A program made the position numbers and the translations under genes. From Nitratireductor indicus C115 (lineage in GTDB: Bacteria > Pseudomonadota > Alphaproteobacteria > Rhizobiales > Rhizobiaceae), in the NCBI RefSeq assembly GCF_000300515.1, contig NZ_AMSI01000007.1, forward strand, positions 124,001 to 188,000: a stretch of DNA of 64,000 nt, read 5' to 3'. The first letter of the stretch is position 1. Every line of letters begins with the position of its first letter. The notes beneath the pieces were generated by a model that saw only the letters and a list, made by a program, of their open reading frames with translations, was not told the DNA's origin and ran no database searches. Positions 1 to 9,939 of this stretch are shown piece by piece.

Positions 1-2669
1 GCACTACGGGTTTGCGAGGGCTGTAGCCGCCAGGGCGTCAGCGGTGTCACGGGCAACGGCGCAGCAGCACCGAATCGCAGCGCTGAGGCTGTCGCACCGC
101 CTGGGTACTCGGTAAATCCCGCCTCTTCAGGCAGTTGCGTGATCCGCGCCGGGCAATCCACGCCATTGATGCGGAGGCTGCCCACCCCGATCTGCGGCGC
201 GCAAGTATCGGACAGGATATGAAACAGGTTCATAGCCTCGGGCGCGTCTTCTTCGCGGTCCTTCAGAAAACCCGGCCATTCCAGCACCAGCCGGTCACGG
301 GCACGGGTCAGGGCGACATAGAGAAGGTTTTTCGCATTGGCTTCAAAATCGGCGCGACGGTCTTCGATAAAACGGCGGGTCGCCTCGGGCGCGGCAAAGC
401 CAGGCGTGTGGATCAGGCTCGCGGACCCTAGCACCACCGCCATATCGTCGATGCGGTCCAAGGCATCGAAACGGGTCGCAGTGGTCCCCGCACGTTCCTC
501 GATACCATAGTCGAACTCTGCGACGACAGTGATCGGCCATTCCCGCCCTTTGGAGGCATGCCAGGTGACGATCTCCACGGCCTCGGCGCTGTTGGCGGAA
601 GGATCGGGATGACGGTCGAAATCGCGCTCGCCTCCACGGGCGTCGAGCCAGCCGAGAAAGACCTTGGCAGTCTCGCCGTGGAACCCCGAGGCGGATTTGA
701 GATCGCGATGCGCGGCTTCGAACTCACCCGCCTCAGCCTCTAGCCGCATAAGATCGGCGCGGGATTGGGCGGCGTCAGGCTGACGTTCGGCCCAGAGGCG
801 CAGGCCGGCGGCATCCAACACCAGATCAAGGGCCGCACCCACCGGCAGGCGGGCCAAAAGGTTCGACAGAGCGGCGAGCCGCATCAGCACCGGGTCATCC
901 ACCAACCGCCCTTCCATTTGGGCGGATAGCGCCTCCTGCAAGGACAGTGGGTCCGGGCCAAGCGTGCGCAAGAGTAGCCCAGCATGGATATCCGCCGGAT
1001 TGGCGGCAAAGGCCAGCGCGGCGCGGGCGGCAACAATCACCGGACTTTTCGCCCAGCCATCCTCGGCGATCCGCACCGGAACGCCGCGCGCGCGCAGTTC
1101 CTCGGCATAGCGGGCGGCGGTGGTGTGGCGACAGACCAACAGCGCGATATCCGAGGGCCGAGCCGGTCGGGCGGCCTTCGTGTGGCGGTCGGTGATAGTC
1201 TCAGTATCAGTCAGGATACGGGCGATGCGCTCGGCGATGTGTTCTGGGGGCTGCGAATACTTTTGTGAGCGCCGTCCCTGCGTAGCGTTCAGCACCTCGA
1301 TCGCGGGACCTGCGACCGCATCGCGGGTCGGCACCAGCGGGTTATAGGCCTGCCCAAAGAGGCCAGCCCCCATCGCATTGACGAATTGCATGATGGCTGG
1401 GGTCGAGCGCCAGTTGCGGTCCAAAGGCTGGGTCGCATCGGGATTTGCCGCCGCCAGCGCTGTCGATAGGCGCGGATCGGCGCCCTGAAACCCCATGATC
1501 GACTGTTTGACATCGCCCACCAGCAGTGTGCGCGGCGCGTGCTGGCCCAGCTGCCACAAAAGCGCGAATTGCACGGGGTTGGTGTCCTGGAATTCGTCGA
1601 TGATGACGCAGTCGATCTCGTCCAGCACCGCTTGCCGCACGGCGAGGTCGGTGCGGAGCAGGTGCTCAGCCCCGGTGATCATGTCAGCAAAGTCGATCAG
1701 GCCGAGCGCCTTCTTGCGGGTCTCATAGGCCGCCATCACCTCTTGCGCGCAGGCGATTAGGCAGGACAGGTGCAGCTTAGCATCGGCCAGCGGGCCGGGA
1801 TGGCAGGGCAGCACATCCGCCGCCGCCATGATCGCCGTGGCAAGGTCGTCATATCCCGCAGGCGTCTTGCTGGAGCGGTTAGAGATGAACAGGCTGCGCA
1901 GATCGTTCCAGACCTGCCAATCCCGATCCAGAAGATCGGGCGCGCGATCAACACGTTTGAAAAGCGCGAGGTTTTTCTCCAGCTTCTCGACATTGGTTTT
2001 GGCGGTGATCCCGGCCATGCCTCCCTCGGGAAAGGCTGCGATCATGACCTGCACGGCCGTCTGCAACGCGGTGGTCGCGGCGATAGGGTCATCCAGAACC
2101 GGCCCGTAAACCGCATCCAGCCGCGTCAGTGCCGGAGCGATCAGGCCAGCGTCACGCCCCTTGTCCCCAAGGCCGCGCAAGAGGTCGATCATCGATAGCA
2201 CCCGGGCGCGCAAACTGTCTTCGACCGTCTCGCCCTTCACGAAGTTCGGGGCGTAACCGAACCGCTCGGGCGCGGCCTTGATCGGGTCCAGCGCCTTGGC
2301 ATGTGCCAGTGCCTGACGGATCAGCAGATCCCGCTCGGCATCGCCCAGATGGCGCGGCTGCGGCGAGGCGCCAGCCGCCAGAGCATGTTCGGTCAAAAGC
2401 CGCAGGCCCAGTCCATGTATGGTCGAGACATAGGCGCGCTCGACCGCCATCGCCTCGGCGACCAGTCCATCGGCCAGAAGGCCGGCACGGATCCTTTCGC
2501 GCAACTCGCCAGCCGCGGCCTCGGTAAAGGTGACGGCAAGGATACGTTCGGGCCGGACAATGCCGCGTTTCACCCAATCGGACAGCTGGGTCTTGATGCG
2601 GTGGGTCTTGCCCGCGCCGGCACCCGCGGGAACGATGACCAGACCTTGATCTGCATTGACGGGGGCCAT
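1..2669 (-). CDS. UvrD/AddA-like superfamily 1 helicase, BREX-associated (3' end beyond window)
   Basis: This reading frame stays open from its start to the left edge, so the C-terminus is unseen. Superfamily 1 motifs are clear in the translation: Walker A PAGAGAGKTH near residues 10-20, DEFQDTN (motif II), GDVKQSIMGFQGAD (motif III), WHASKGREWP (motif V) and YVALTRARDRL (motif VI). This order is typical of UvrD, RecB and AddA helicases. Two starts are possible. ATG at 2675 overlaps the upstream stop as ATGA, while ATG at 2669 has GAGGAGG seven bases upstream and is preferred. The gene is coupled to the AddB-like nuclease before it and follows a BREX operon in the same direction. I infer that the pair is a helicase-nuclease complex processing DNA ends, probably for defence. 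It could instead be a housekeeping addAB, but the partner is short and the context argues against that. Confidence 0.85.
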   Translation of the reverse strand, partial: MAPVNADQGLVIVPAGAGAGKTHRIKTQLSDWVKRGIVRPERILAVTFTEAAAGELRERIRAGLLADGLVAEAMAVERAYVSTIHGLGLRLLTEHALAAGASPQPRHLGDAERDLLIRQALAHAKALDPIKAAPERFGYAPNFVKGETVEDSLRARVLSMIDLLRGLGDKGRDAGLIAPALTRLDAVYGPVLDDPIAATTALQTAVQVMIAAFPEGGMAGITAKTNVEKLEKNLALFKRVDRAPDLLDRDWQVWNDLRSLFISNRSSKTPAGYDDLATAIMAAADVLPCHPGPLADAKLHLSCLIACAQEVMAAYETRKKALGLIDFADMITGAEHLLRTDLAVRQAVLDEIDCVIIDEFQDTNPVQFALLWQLGQHAPRTLLVGDVKQSIMGFQGADPRLSTALAAANPDATQPLDRNWRSTPAIMQFVNAMGAGLFGQAYNPLVPTRDAVAGPAIEVLNATQGRRSQKYSQPPEHIAERIARILTDTETITDRHTKAARPARPSDIALLVCRHTTAARYAEELRARGVPVRIAEDGWAKSPVIVAARAALAFAANPADIHAGLLLRTLGPDPLSLQEALSAQMEGRLVDDPVLMRLAALSNLLARLPVGAALDLVLDAAGLRLWAERQPDAAQSRADLMRLEAEAGEFEAAHRDLKSASGFHGETAKVFLGWLDARGGERDFDRHPDPSANSAEAVEIVTWHASKGREWPITVVAEFDYGIEERAGTTATRFDALDRIDDMAVVLGSASLIHTPGFAAPEATRRFIEDRRADFEANAKNLLYVALTRARDRLVLEWPGFLKDREEDAPEAMNLFHILSDTCAPQIGVGSLRINGVDCPARITQLPEEAGFTEYPGGATASALRFGAAAPLPVTPLTPWRLQPSQTRS

Positions 2670-2671
2670 GG

Positions 2672-5218
2672 TCATTCCTCCTCGAGCGTGCGGATGAAGG
2701 CGGTGACCAGGGCCGAGCCATCGGTCAGCGCATAGGGGGTGAAGCCGGCTTCTTTCTTGAAGAAGGCCGCATCCTCAGAGGTGTTCAGCACGACCCGGCC
2801 TGCACCAAGTTCGGCCAAGCGTTCCGCCAGCTTGGCTACCGCCCCTGCATTCACCGCATCGCCCATGTCGCGAGCGGGCGAGCCCTCGGGCAAGACCAGA
2901 CCCGAAGTCAGCAACCCGCCATCATTCATCAGGTGATAGGCGACCGCCACCTTGCGGCCGATCAGCGGGTCCATGCCGTCACCCTCGCGCCGCATGGGCC
3001 GCGCTATCATATCGGCGTAAAGCCCTGCCTGCAGATCCCAGCCCGCCTCCATCCGCTGCCGTCGGCCCTTGGTGCCGCTTTTCTTGTGATCGATGATCAA
3101 GAGCGCACCATCAGGCAGTTCAAGGATCGCGTCGGCCTTGCCATGCAGATTGATGCCATGCGCCTCACCGGCCAGCCAGATTTCATTGCCGATGATCTTG
3201 GCATTGAGCGCCAGCAAGTGGTCGCGCCAGCGCAGGGCCGCCGCCATGATCTCACGCTCCAAACCGCGGCGCTCCATCTCCCATGACGGGCTGCGCAGAT
3301 AGCCCGCATGACGGGTGAGCGCGCGGTCATAGGCCTCGGGGATCAGTTCTGCCAGCGCCTCGGTTTCCGGGAACGGCTGATCCTTCAGGAAGACATGCTC
3401 AAAGACATCATGGGCGATATTGCCCCTTGCCATCACGTCGAGTTCTTCGGTCGACCAAGACATATCCTCGGCCCCAACCTCAGCCAGAAGCCAGGCGAGC
3501 GGGCTGACAAGCAGCGTCTCGAGCCGTGAGGGCGATTGCGGTTTGGCGGTGCCGTCATCGCGCCGACGAAGGGACAGAAGGTCATGCCCCGGGAAAGCAA
3601 GCTCCTCAGGCAATTCCGCGGGTTCCGGCACCGGCATCAGATGGTGATACGCAATCGGCCATTCCGCAGGGCTCTGACGCGACAGATCGGTGATCAGATC
3701 GCTGGCATCCTCAACGCCCGCCACCGCCCGCGCCACCAGCGACAACCCGGCCGAAGGTTGCAAGCGCCCGCCCGCCAGATCGCGCCATGGGATGAGGAAG
3801 GTGACGCTGCCGGAAACCGCCTGAAGCTGTTGATCAAGTAACGCGAGGCTTTGCGCCAGCCCCTCGGCCCGACCGCGAAGATGAACGCCGGTTCCCGCGT
3901 GTATCGCAGCGATCTCGCTGTCAAGAAACAGCGGATTGGCACGCGGGCGAGTCGGGTAAAGCCCGTCGGTGAAATCGCTGACGATCAGATGGCGGCATGG
4001 GCGCCACGGGCTTTCATGCGCGGACCAGAGGCTGACGCCTTCAAGATTGCGGTCGGGGTCCGCAACCATGGGCGGCGCGATCTGAATGCCACGCAGGATT
4101 ATCTCCCAATCCGGCGTGCCTTCGCCGGGGGGGACAGTCAGCCGCGCGCGGACCTGATCGCCTTTTCCGATCCGCTCGCAGATCCGGTCCAGCAGGAATC
4201 GCAGCTGCGGCAAGCTGCCGGCCGAGGCGCGGATATCGTCCCACAGTTCCTTATGTGCGGGCGTGTCCGTGAGGATGGCGCCTCGGAAATCGCCACCCAT
4301 GAGGCTTTCGGCAAGATCGCGCCCGGTCTGTGCCGCCCAGGGCATCAAGGGAGAAAGCGCGAGGCTCGCCAAGACCATAGCCGGAGTTGGCGGTCGCTTG
4401 GCCAGCGCCAGATGTAGCGCGGTCTCGCCAATGACATCTCGCTCGGGTAATTGGCCCGGAAGGCCCGAGAGCGGCACTCCCTGGGCTGAGAAAGCGCGCG
4501 CGATCTGGCGCAGATCATCGCCCGACAGCACGGCAATTTCACAGGCCGAAACGCCGGACTCAATCAGCGCCCGGGCTTGGGCGGCGGCGAAATCGGCGCA
4601 GGCGGCAGGATCGCGCAGACCATAGAACGCGAGGCTGTCATCCAGAACCCCGGCCTCGATATCCTGTGCCGAAACACCGCCCTGCAGCGCGTGCAGGCAG
4701 CTGCCGATTGCGGCCCGGGGCGTATAGGCGCTTGCGGGAACAGTGCCGAACTCGTCCCGCAACCGGGCAAAAAGCGCCTGCAGCGCCGCAGGAGCTAGAG
4801 GATCCAGCGAACCTTCAACCACCGGCAACGAGCCCAGGAACGCCCCATGCGGCAGGGCCAACACATGGGAAATCGGTGCCAGCCCCTCTGGCAGCGCATC
4901 CCCCAACCTTTGCCACAACGCGACCAGCGCCAAGAGATGCCGCTTGGCGCGACTGTCTGGCAGGTGATCGACATTCGGCACCTTCAGATCCGGCGTGGCC
5001 AGCACAAGATCCGTCAGCGCGGCAGTCACCGCCGAGATCGTCTCGACAGGCGCATTGGCAAGACTTTCGGCCCAGACCGGGTCAGGCGTCTCGGCAATGG
5101 CACGCCCCGGCGCCCATTCGGCAGAAATGGGGGCAAGGGACAATTCGGCAAGACCGGTATCGGTTAGGCGGTATTGCAGGCCGGAGCGCGGATCAATGAC
5201 GAGGAAGGGGTAGTGCAT
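2672..5218 (-). CDS. AddB-like protein with C-terminal PD-(D/E)XK (RecB-type) nuclease
   Basis: The 848-aa protein ends with a RecB-family nuclease core: GNIAHDVFEH (conserved His), then GKADAILE, IIDHKKS and an LQAGLYAD helix near residues 605-745. These match the H, D, D-x-K and Q-x-x-x-Y motifs of the family. The middle, including DGLYPTRPRANPLFLD, resembles the inactivated helicase half of AddB. No Walker A motif is visible at the N-terminus, and the protein is shorter than the roughly 1000 aa usual for chromosomal AddB. It precedes the AddA-like helicase with an ATGA-type overlap and lies 124 bp after brxL, read in the same direction. The probable role is the nuclease subunit of a two-subunit end-processing enzyme attached to BREX. 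That role is an inference from gene order. Confidence 0.8.
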   Translation of the reverse strand: MHYPFLVIDPRSGLQYRLTDTGLAELSLAPISAEWAPGRAIAETPDPVWAESLANAPVETISAVTAALTDLVLATPDLKVPNVDHLPDSRAKRHLLALVALWQRLGDALPEGLAPISHVLALPHGAFLGSLPVVEGSLDPLAPAALQALFARLRDEFGTVPASAYTPRAAIGSCLHALQGGVSAQDIEAGVLDDSLAFYGLRDPAACADFAAAQARALIESGVSACEIAVLSGDDLRQIARAFSAQGVPLSGLPGQLPERDVIGETALHLALAKRPPTPAMVLASLALSPLMPWAAQTGRDLAESLMGGDFRGAILTDTPAHKELWDDIRASAGSLPQLRFLLDRICERIGKGDQVRARLTVPPGEGTPDWEIILRGIQIAPPMVADPDRNLEGVSLWSAHESPWRPCRHLIVSDFTDGLYPTRPRANPLFLDSEIAAIHAGTGVHLRGRAEGLAQSLALLDQQLQAVSGSVTFLIPWRDLAGGRLQPSAGLSLVARAVAGVEDASDLITDLSRQSPAEWPIAYHHLMPVPEPAELPEELAFPGHDLLSLRRRDDGTAKPQSPSRLETLLVSPLAWLLAEVGAEDMSWSTEELDVMARGNIAHDVFEHVFLKDQPFPETEALAELIPEAYDRALTRHAGYLRSPSWEMERRGLEREIMAAALRWRDHLLALNAKIIGNEIWLAGEAHGINLHGKADAILELPDGALLIIDHKKSGTKGRRQRMEAGWDLQAGLYADMIARPMRREGDGMDPLIGRKVAVAYHLMNDGGLLTSGLVLPEGSPARDMGDAVNAGAVAKLAERLAELGAGRVVLNTSEDAAFFKKEAGFTPYALTDGSALVTAFIRTLEEE

Positions 5219-5342
5219 GAATGGCCTGCAATCTGCTGATCAGGAAAACTGTAACGAGGATGAGGGCTTGGGAATCGAGGTCGACTTCTCGCTTCCCGCC
5301 GAGCGCGTAGCCGGACCTGCGCGGCCAACACGACCGACGAAG

Positions 5343-7424
5343 CTAAAGGTTCTCGACATAAGTCACGTAGAAACCACGGACCATCCGGTGCTCCTGCATC
5401 CGTTCTCCGAGCGAGAAACCGTTCATCTTGCGAGGCGTTGGCTGGAAAATATCCAATCCGCGATCCAGAACCATCTTCCAGCCGGTATCCGTCGTGATGT
5501 CGCGTGCATGGAGAGTGCCGCTCCCATCAAAGGCCCATGTGAAATCGACGCCCGTGCCTGTGCAGGCTTCAGCAATCCCGTCCAGGCACTCTCGCTGCTC
5601 CTGGATGTTGCCATCGTCCGGAGCCGTGACAAGATGCACCGCAACCTGGTCTTCGGGTTGCTTGCGCCTGATCAGCATTTCGATCAGTTCCATCACGTTG
5701 CGCGCCTGATGATACTTCCGGATGTACGGGTCGGTGATGATGATCCGTGTCGCCCCATCCGTCCACGGACCAAAGATCTTGTCGAAGCTGATGCCTTTGC
5801 GGTTTTCCGTGAAAACGACATGTCCAGGCTTTGGTACGAACGCAGGGGTAACGATATCAGCAGGTGCGTCAGAGGCGGCCGGTGTTGAGGACGGCTGCGC
5901 CGGGATCGGCGTGATCTCGGGTTGATCCTTACTGCCATCCCCATCTCTGGCAGATCGGCGATGGTAGAACTGAGGAAACTCCTCTTCCTCTAGGGTGGAG
6001 ACAGCGCGCTTTGCGCCATCCGAGGTGATGTAATGGAAGTCCGCTTCCTCGAAGGTGCTGTCGATCCGCAGGAGCTGGTCTTTCACCCGCTTGCGGCATT
6101 CAATCGCAAACCGCAGCAACTCTTCAACTTCGGCTTCTGTCTCGCCACCATTCGGGAAGATCAGCTTCAAAAGGCCTGACATGGTCTTGTTGATCGCTGC
6201 GCGGTCCCGGATATGGGTCTGAACTGGGACGGTAAAATAGCGATCCGGCCGGTGTGAGAAGTCCTCGGCACGCAGATGGCGCAGGATTTCGGCGAGATAA
6301 TCAACAATGAACCCATAGCCAGATGTGAACATCTCACCCCGGATGATGTCGACCTCCCATCCGGGCAAATAGGCATGCAATCGATCAATAAAGGCGCTGT
6401 CGTGGAACTGCGGCGGCAGAGCTTCGAAGAGGTCGGTATTTTTCAGCATCCAAGGCACGTTATGGTCCGTGTTGCCGACAAAGGCGAAGCTGGCCTCGGC
6501 GCCCATCGGATTTACACCACGAGAGAACTGCTTGTTCGCCATGTAGTTCTTCATGATATCTACGAGCGCCTTGTTGGCCGTCTTCTCGCGGCCGGCAAAT
6601 TCGTCAAAGGCCACGACATCCCAAAAGCCGACCAATCCGATCCGGCCATTGGAATTGTTCACGAAAAGCTTGGGAACCGTGATTTCACCGCCCGAGATCA
6701 GCTGACCATGTGGTGAAAATTCGGAATAAATATGAGATTTTCCTGTCCCCTTGGGACCAAGCTCGATGAGGTTGTAGTTGCGCTCAACAAATGGGACCAG
6801 GCGCAACAGTTGCAAAAGTTTTGACCGGCGCCCGAACAGTGACGGGTCAAAGCCGATGCTCTGCATCAGCAGATCGATCCATTCCTCAGTGGTGAACTTG
6901 TCCCGCGTCTCGCGATAGCCGTCATAGTCCACACGGGCGATCTGGATCGGCTTCAACGTGTCGATGATCCAGGGGGAGATCCGGCTGTCTTCCGAAAATT
7001 CGTACTGCACATCGGCGATGCACCAAATACCCGTAACCAGCAGTTTCGGGTGCGCCTTTACCGTGGCGCTGTCGATGGCAACCCGCTTGATACCGAGGTT
7101 CTCAAAGACCGCCTCATAGGCATCGGTCTTTTCATTCAGCGCCACGCTGACCTGATCGATGACCTTGTAGCGGCCACGCTCCTTGATCGTCGACTGGACT
7201 AGCCCCGCTTCCGAGCGATGGACATAATGTTTGCGCAGGATGTCCTTGACCGTCTCGATGCCTGTCGCGATCGAGGCTTCGTCGTCGGTGGCGCAATATT
7301 GGCCAAGCAGATATTCAAGAACATAGGTCGGGACGATGGCATTGCCCTTCACCGCCTTCACCAGGTCCTTGCGAACCACGAAACCGGCAAAATGCTCGTT
7401 GATCTTGTCATCAAGGGTCGACAT
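5343..7424 (-). CDS. brxL: BREX AAA+ protein BrxL with a MITD1-like C-terminal domain
   Basis: The N-terminal and central parts match BrxL, the AAA+ component of type 1 BREX, with Walker A GPKGTGKSH near residue 222 and AFDEFAGREK as the acidic motif. Canonical BrxL carries a Lon-protease-like fold at the C-terminus. Here, after a proline-rich linker near residues 500-535, the last 150 residues instead carry GISFDKIFG, DPYIRKYHQ, EMLIRR, HLVT, GWKM, RGLDIF and FSLGERM. These correspond in order to the phospholipase-D-like C-terminal domain of eukaryotic MITD1. I see no S16 serine-lysine dyad. ATG at 7424 is chosen because GAGG lies five bases upstream; a GTG at 7430 would add two residues. 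The gene begins seven bases after the pglZ stop. BrxL is needed for phage exclusion in characterised systems. Confidence 0.88.
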   Translation of the reverse strand: MSTLDDKINEHFAGFVVRKDLVKAVKGNAIVPTYVLEYLLGQYCATDDEASIATGIETVKDILRKHYVHRSEAGLVQSTIKERGRYKVIDQVSVALNEKTDAYEAVFENLGIKRVAIDSATVKAHPKLLVTGIWCIADVQYEFSEDSRISPWIIDTLKPIQIARVDYDGYRETRDKFTTEEWIDLLMQSIGFDPSLFGRRSKLLQLLRLVPFVERNYNLIELGPKGTGKSHIYSEFSPHGQLISGGEITVPKLFVNNSNGRIGLVGFWDVVAFDEFAGREKTANKALVDIMKNYMANKQFSRGVNPMGAEASFAFVGNTDHNVPWMLKNTDLFEALPPQFHDSAFIDRLHAYLPGWEVDIIRGEMFTSGYGFIVDYLAEILRHLRAEDFSHRPDRYFTVPVQTHIRDRAAINKTMSGLLKLIFPNGGETEAEVEELLRFAIECRKRVKDQLLRIDSTFEEADFHYITSDGAKRAVSTLEEEEFPQFYHRRSARDGDGSKDQPEITPIPAQPSSTPAASDAPADIVTPAFVPKPGHVVFTENRKGISFDKIFGPWTDGATRIIITDPYIRKYHQARNVMELIEMLIRRKQPEDQVAVHLVTAPDDGNIQEQRECLDGIAEACTGTGVDFTWAFDGSGTLHARDITTDTGWKMVLDRGLDIFQPTPRKMNGFSLGERMQEHRMVRGFYVTYVENL

Positions 7425-7431
7425 CGGCACC

Positions 7432-9939
7432 TCAGAAATCGAAATCTGTGCTGATCCCGCGCTTCAGCATCAGGGGCTGCGACGCGTGATCTTCGAAATG
7501 ACGGGTCTTGCCGATGCGCGTTTGCAGCTTCAGGAAGACTGTCTGATTGTTGTAGGTGTCTGCGGCCCGCGACAGCAGGAAGCTGTGCGACTGCTCGCGT
7601 TCGCGCGGGTTCTCGGATGCGAAATCAAACTCCAGCTCGGCTTCGTCAGAGATGAGCGTTCCATCGGCGGCAAAGATCGCAGCATGCACCTGTCGAGGCT
7701 GCTGCTTCTCGGTAACGGGCTCTGCCTGATAGAAGGTGACCTGAATCTGGCCCGTGGTGATCTGGGCACGAGCTGGCGGAATGATCTGCACCGACACTTG
7801 CCCGACATCCTCCTTGCGCTGCTTGCCGACTCGCAGAACCGGCAGGACAATCTCCTGCAGGCTCGCACCGCCATGGACAAAGCGGCTGCCTGATCCTTTC
7901 ACGCGCAGACGGTTGATCGAGTTCGGGATCAGGATGTCCTGATCACCGCCCAGCCCAAGCTGCGTGGCTGTGAACTTCTTCATGCCACCGCTGCTGCTGA
8001 GGCCCCGTCCGATCACATAGCGCCGGTTGCGCGTAACGATGTCTCCTTCCGGCTCGCTCAGCGCGAAGCCGCTCTCTTCCAAAGCCTTGTGCTGCCACAG
8101 GAAGCCATGGTCGGCAGTGATCAGGATGTTCGAGAAATTGGCCGAGGTCAGCTTACGCACCAGCTTCACCAGATCCTCGATGGCGGTCTCTGCGGCCGCA
8201 GGAACATTTTCCTCGGTGGCGAGCTTGTCGCCAATCGCGTCGATCTGATTGTGGTAGAGATAGAGGATATCATGATCCCGGAAGAGGTCCTTGCCCTCTG
8301 ATGAGCCGAGATTCATGAAATCCTTCGCCGCCAGAACCTTCACCCGGTCCCCTGCGCGGCCAGCGGCCAGCGCCTTTTCGCGGGCGGCAGCGCCCATGGT
8401 GCTTTCACCGTCCAGCAGCACCAGATCATTGTCATCGCGGATCGCCAGTTGCCGATGCGGCAAAAGCGCCGCCATGCCAAGCTGGGTATAGCTGGGCAAA
8501 GCCCCGACCATCGGCTTCAGTTCGGCGTCGAAGCGGTTCAGCTTGCGGATCTCGCGCAGCGCCTCTTCGGCCACCTCATAGCGCAGCGCGTCCGAGATGA
8601 TGACGACGACTTTCTGGTCCTTGCGGCGGAACTCCGCCGCCTGTTCCCGATAGAAATCCATCTGGCGCGGAAAGCCCGGAACCGCCCAGTCCGTCAGGCG
8701 CGATACCTGATCCTGCCAGGCATCGTTCAGCTTCAACACGAAATTCGTGGTATAGCGGTTCTCGACTGCTTCATAGAGCGCGGACAACAGCCCCGACTGC
8801 CCGCTTTTCTGCATGTGATAGATGAACTTGCGATAGAGCTGGTCCAGCCGGAACCAGCTTGCGGAATAGCGTTTTACCCCGTCTGACACGCTGGTCATGG
8901 TCAGGTCCGCTTCGGCCAGCGCCTGCTGGAACTCAGTCGCAAAGCCGATGGCCTGATAGACGTCCTCGTAACGGCCAAACCAATGGCTCTGGCGGCGGTC
9001 GCGCACCCATTTCAGCACATCTGTTCCTGCCAGGCTCTGCTGCGCCAGCCCTTCAACCAGGGCGACGACGATCCGCCGGTCCACTTCTTCGAAATGGTCA
9101 TGCGGGATCAGCTTGCGGAAATCGCGGGACGCCAGATCGTCCCTGATCTTCAGTACATCCTGATAGTTGCCCGACAGAGTCTCGAATGCCTCACCCCATC
9201 GGCGCGAGGCGCTCCAGCGGCGGAACATCAGCGCGGCATCGCTGTTCAGCCGCCCTTCCTCTCCCATCGCGCGCGCCCAGGCGCTGGAAAACAGCGTGAT
9301 GGCGAAATCCTGAAAATCCGGCTCGGCAGCCGTATAGCCATAGCGCGCGGAAACCTCTTTCCAGAAGAAGTCCGTCAGACCGGCCCGGTCCATCAGGCGC
9401 AGCGCATCATCATGGCCATCGGCGAGCTCCGCCAGCAACGCCTCGATCACCGTATCCAGATCGCCATCCGCACCGGCGCAGACGGCCAGCATCTTGCGGC
9501 GGACATCATTGGCGCTTTGCGACGGGCGCTCGCGCTCCATTAGCCGCAGCGCATCCAGCCGTTTGCCCGAACGGTAGAAATCGGCATGGTCGCGCACGGC
9601 GGCTTCGTATTTTGCCGGAATGCCCAGATCGGCCACCCAGATTGCCGCCTGATCGGCGCGGAAGACGGCACTGGCCAGTTGCACATCCAGCAGCCAGTTC
9701 TCAGGCATCGGCGGCTCGGGGCCGTCCTTGTAGAGCAGGAACCGCCCCTTCGGCTCCTGCCGCAGCATGCGGTATTTCAAGCCGAATTCGTTGTTGGCGA
9801 TCTCCACCTTTGTCACGCCGGGCAGGTCAACCGCATCGAACGCCCCGCGGAGATCACGGGCGGCGTCATACCAGAAGACAATGCGGTGCCCCTGATCCTC
9901 GTAGAGCCGCATCAGGCCGGAGGTGATGCGGTCAGTCAT
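7432..9939 (-). CDS. pglZ: BREX alkaline-phosphatase-like protein PglZ
   Basis: This 835-aa protein is the hallmark of BREX. It belongs to the alkaline phosphatase superfamily, seen here as VVVIISDALRYEV near residue 447 and ITADHGFLW near residue 608, which supply metal-binding Asp and His residues. The N-terminal part matches the BREX-1 'type A' architecture. The start overlaps the end of pglX by eight bases, showing translational coupling, and brxL follows immediately. In characterised type 1 systems PglZ is required for both host methylation and phage exclusion, although its biochemical reaction is not settled. Confidence 0.93.
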   Translation of the reverse strand: MTDRITSGLMRLYEDQGHRIVFWYDAARDLRGAFDAVDLPGVTKVEIANNEFGLKYRMLRQEPKGRFLLYKDGPEPPMPENWLLDVQLASAVFRADQAAIWVADLGIPAKYEAAVRDHADFYRSGKRLDALRLMERERPSQSANDVRRKMLAVCAGADGDLDTVIEALLAELADGHDDALRLMDRAGLTDFFWKEVSARYGYTAAEPDFQDFAITLFSSAWARAMGEEGRLNSDAALMFRRWSASRRWGEAFETLSGNYQDVLKIRDDLASRDFRKLIPHDHFEEVDRRIVVALVEGLAQQSLAGTDVLKWVRDRRQSHWFGRYEDVYQAIGFATEFQQALAEADLTMTSVSDGVKRYSASWFRLDQLYRKFIYHMQKSGQSGLLSALYEAVENRYTTNFVLKLNDAWQDQVSRLTDWAVPGFPRQMDFYREQAAEFRRKDQKVVVIISDALRYEVAEEALREIRKLNRFDAELKPMVGALPSYTQLGMAALLPHRQLAIRDDNDLVLLDGESTMGAAAREKALAAGRAGDRVKVLAAKDFMNLGSSEGKDLFRDHDILYLYHNQIDAIGDKLATEENVPAAAETAIEDLVKLVRKLTSANFSNILITADHGFLWQHKALEESGFALSEPEGDIVTRNRRYVIGRGLSSSGGMKKFTATQLGLGGDQDILIPNSINRLRVKGSGSRFVHGGASLQEIVLPVLRVGKQRKEDVGQVSVQIIPPARAQITTGQIQVTFYQAEPVTEKQQPRQVHAAIFAADGTLISDEAELEFDFASENPREREQSHSFLLSRAADTYNNQTVFLKLQTRIGKTRHFEDHASQPLMLKRGISTDFDF

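Noticed and set aside
1-5218. Interpretation as the housekeeping addAB operon
   Set aside because: The B subunit is short and lacks Walker A, and the pair follows brxL in the same direction. Kept only as an alternative.
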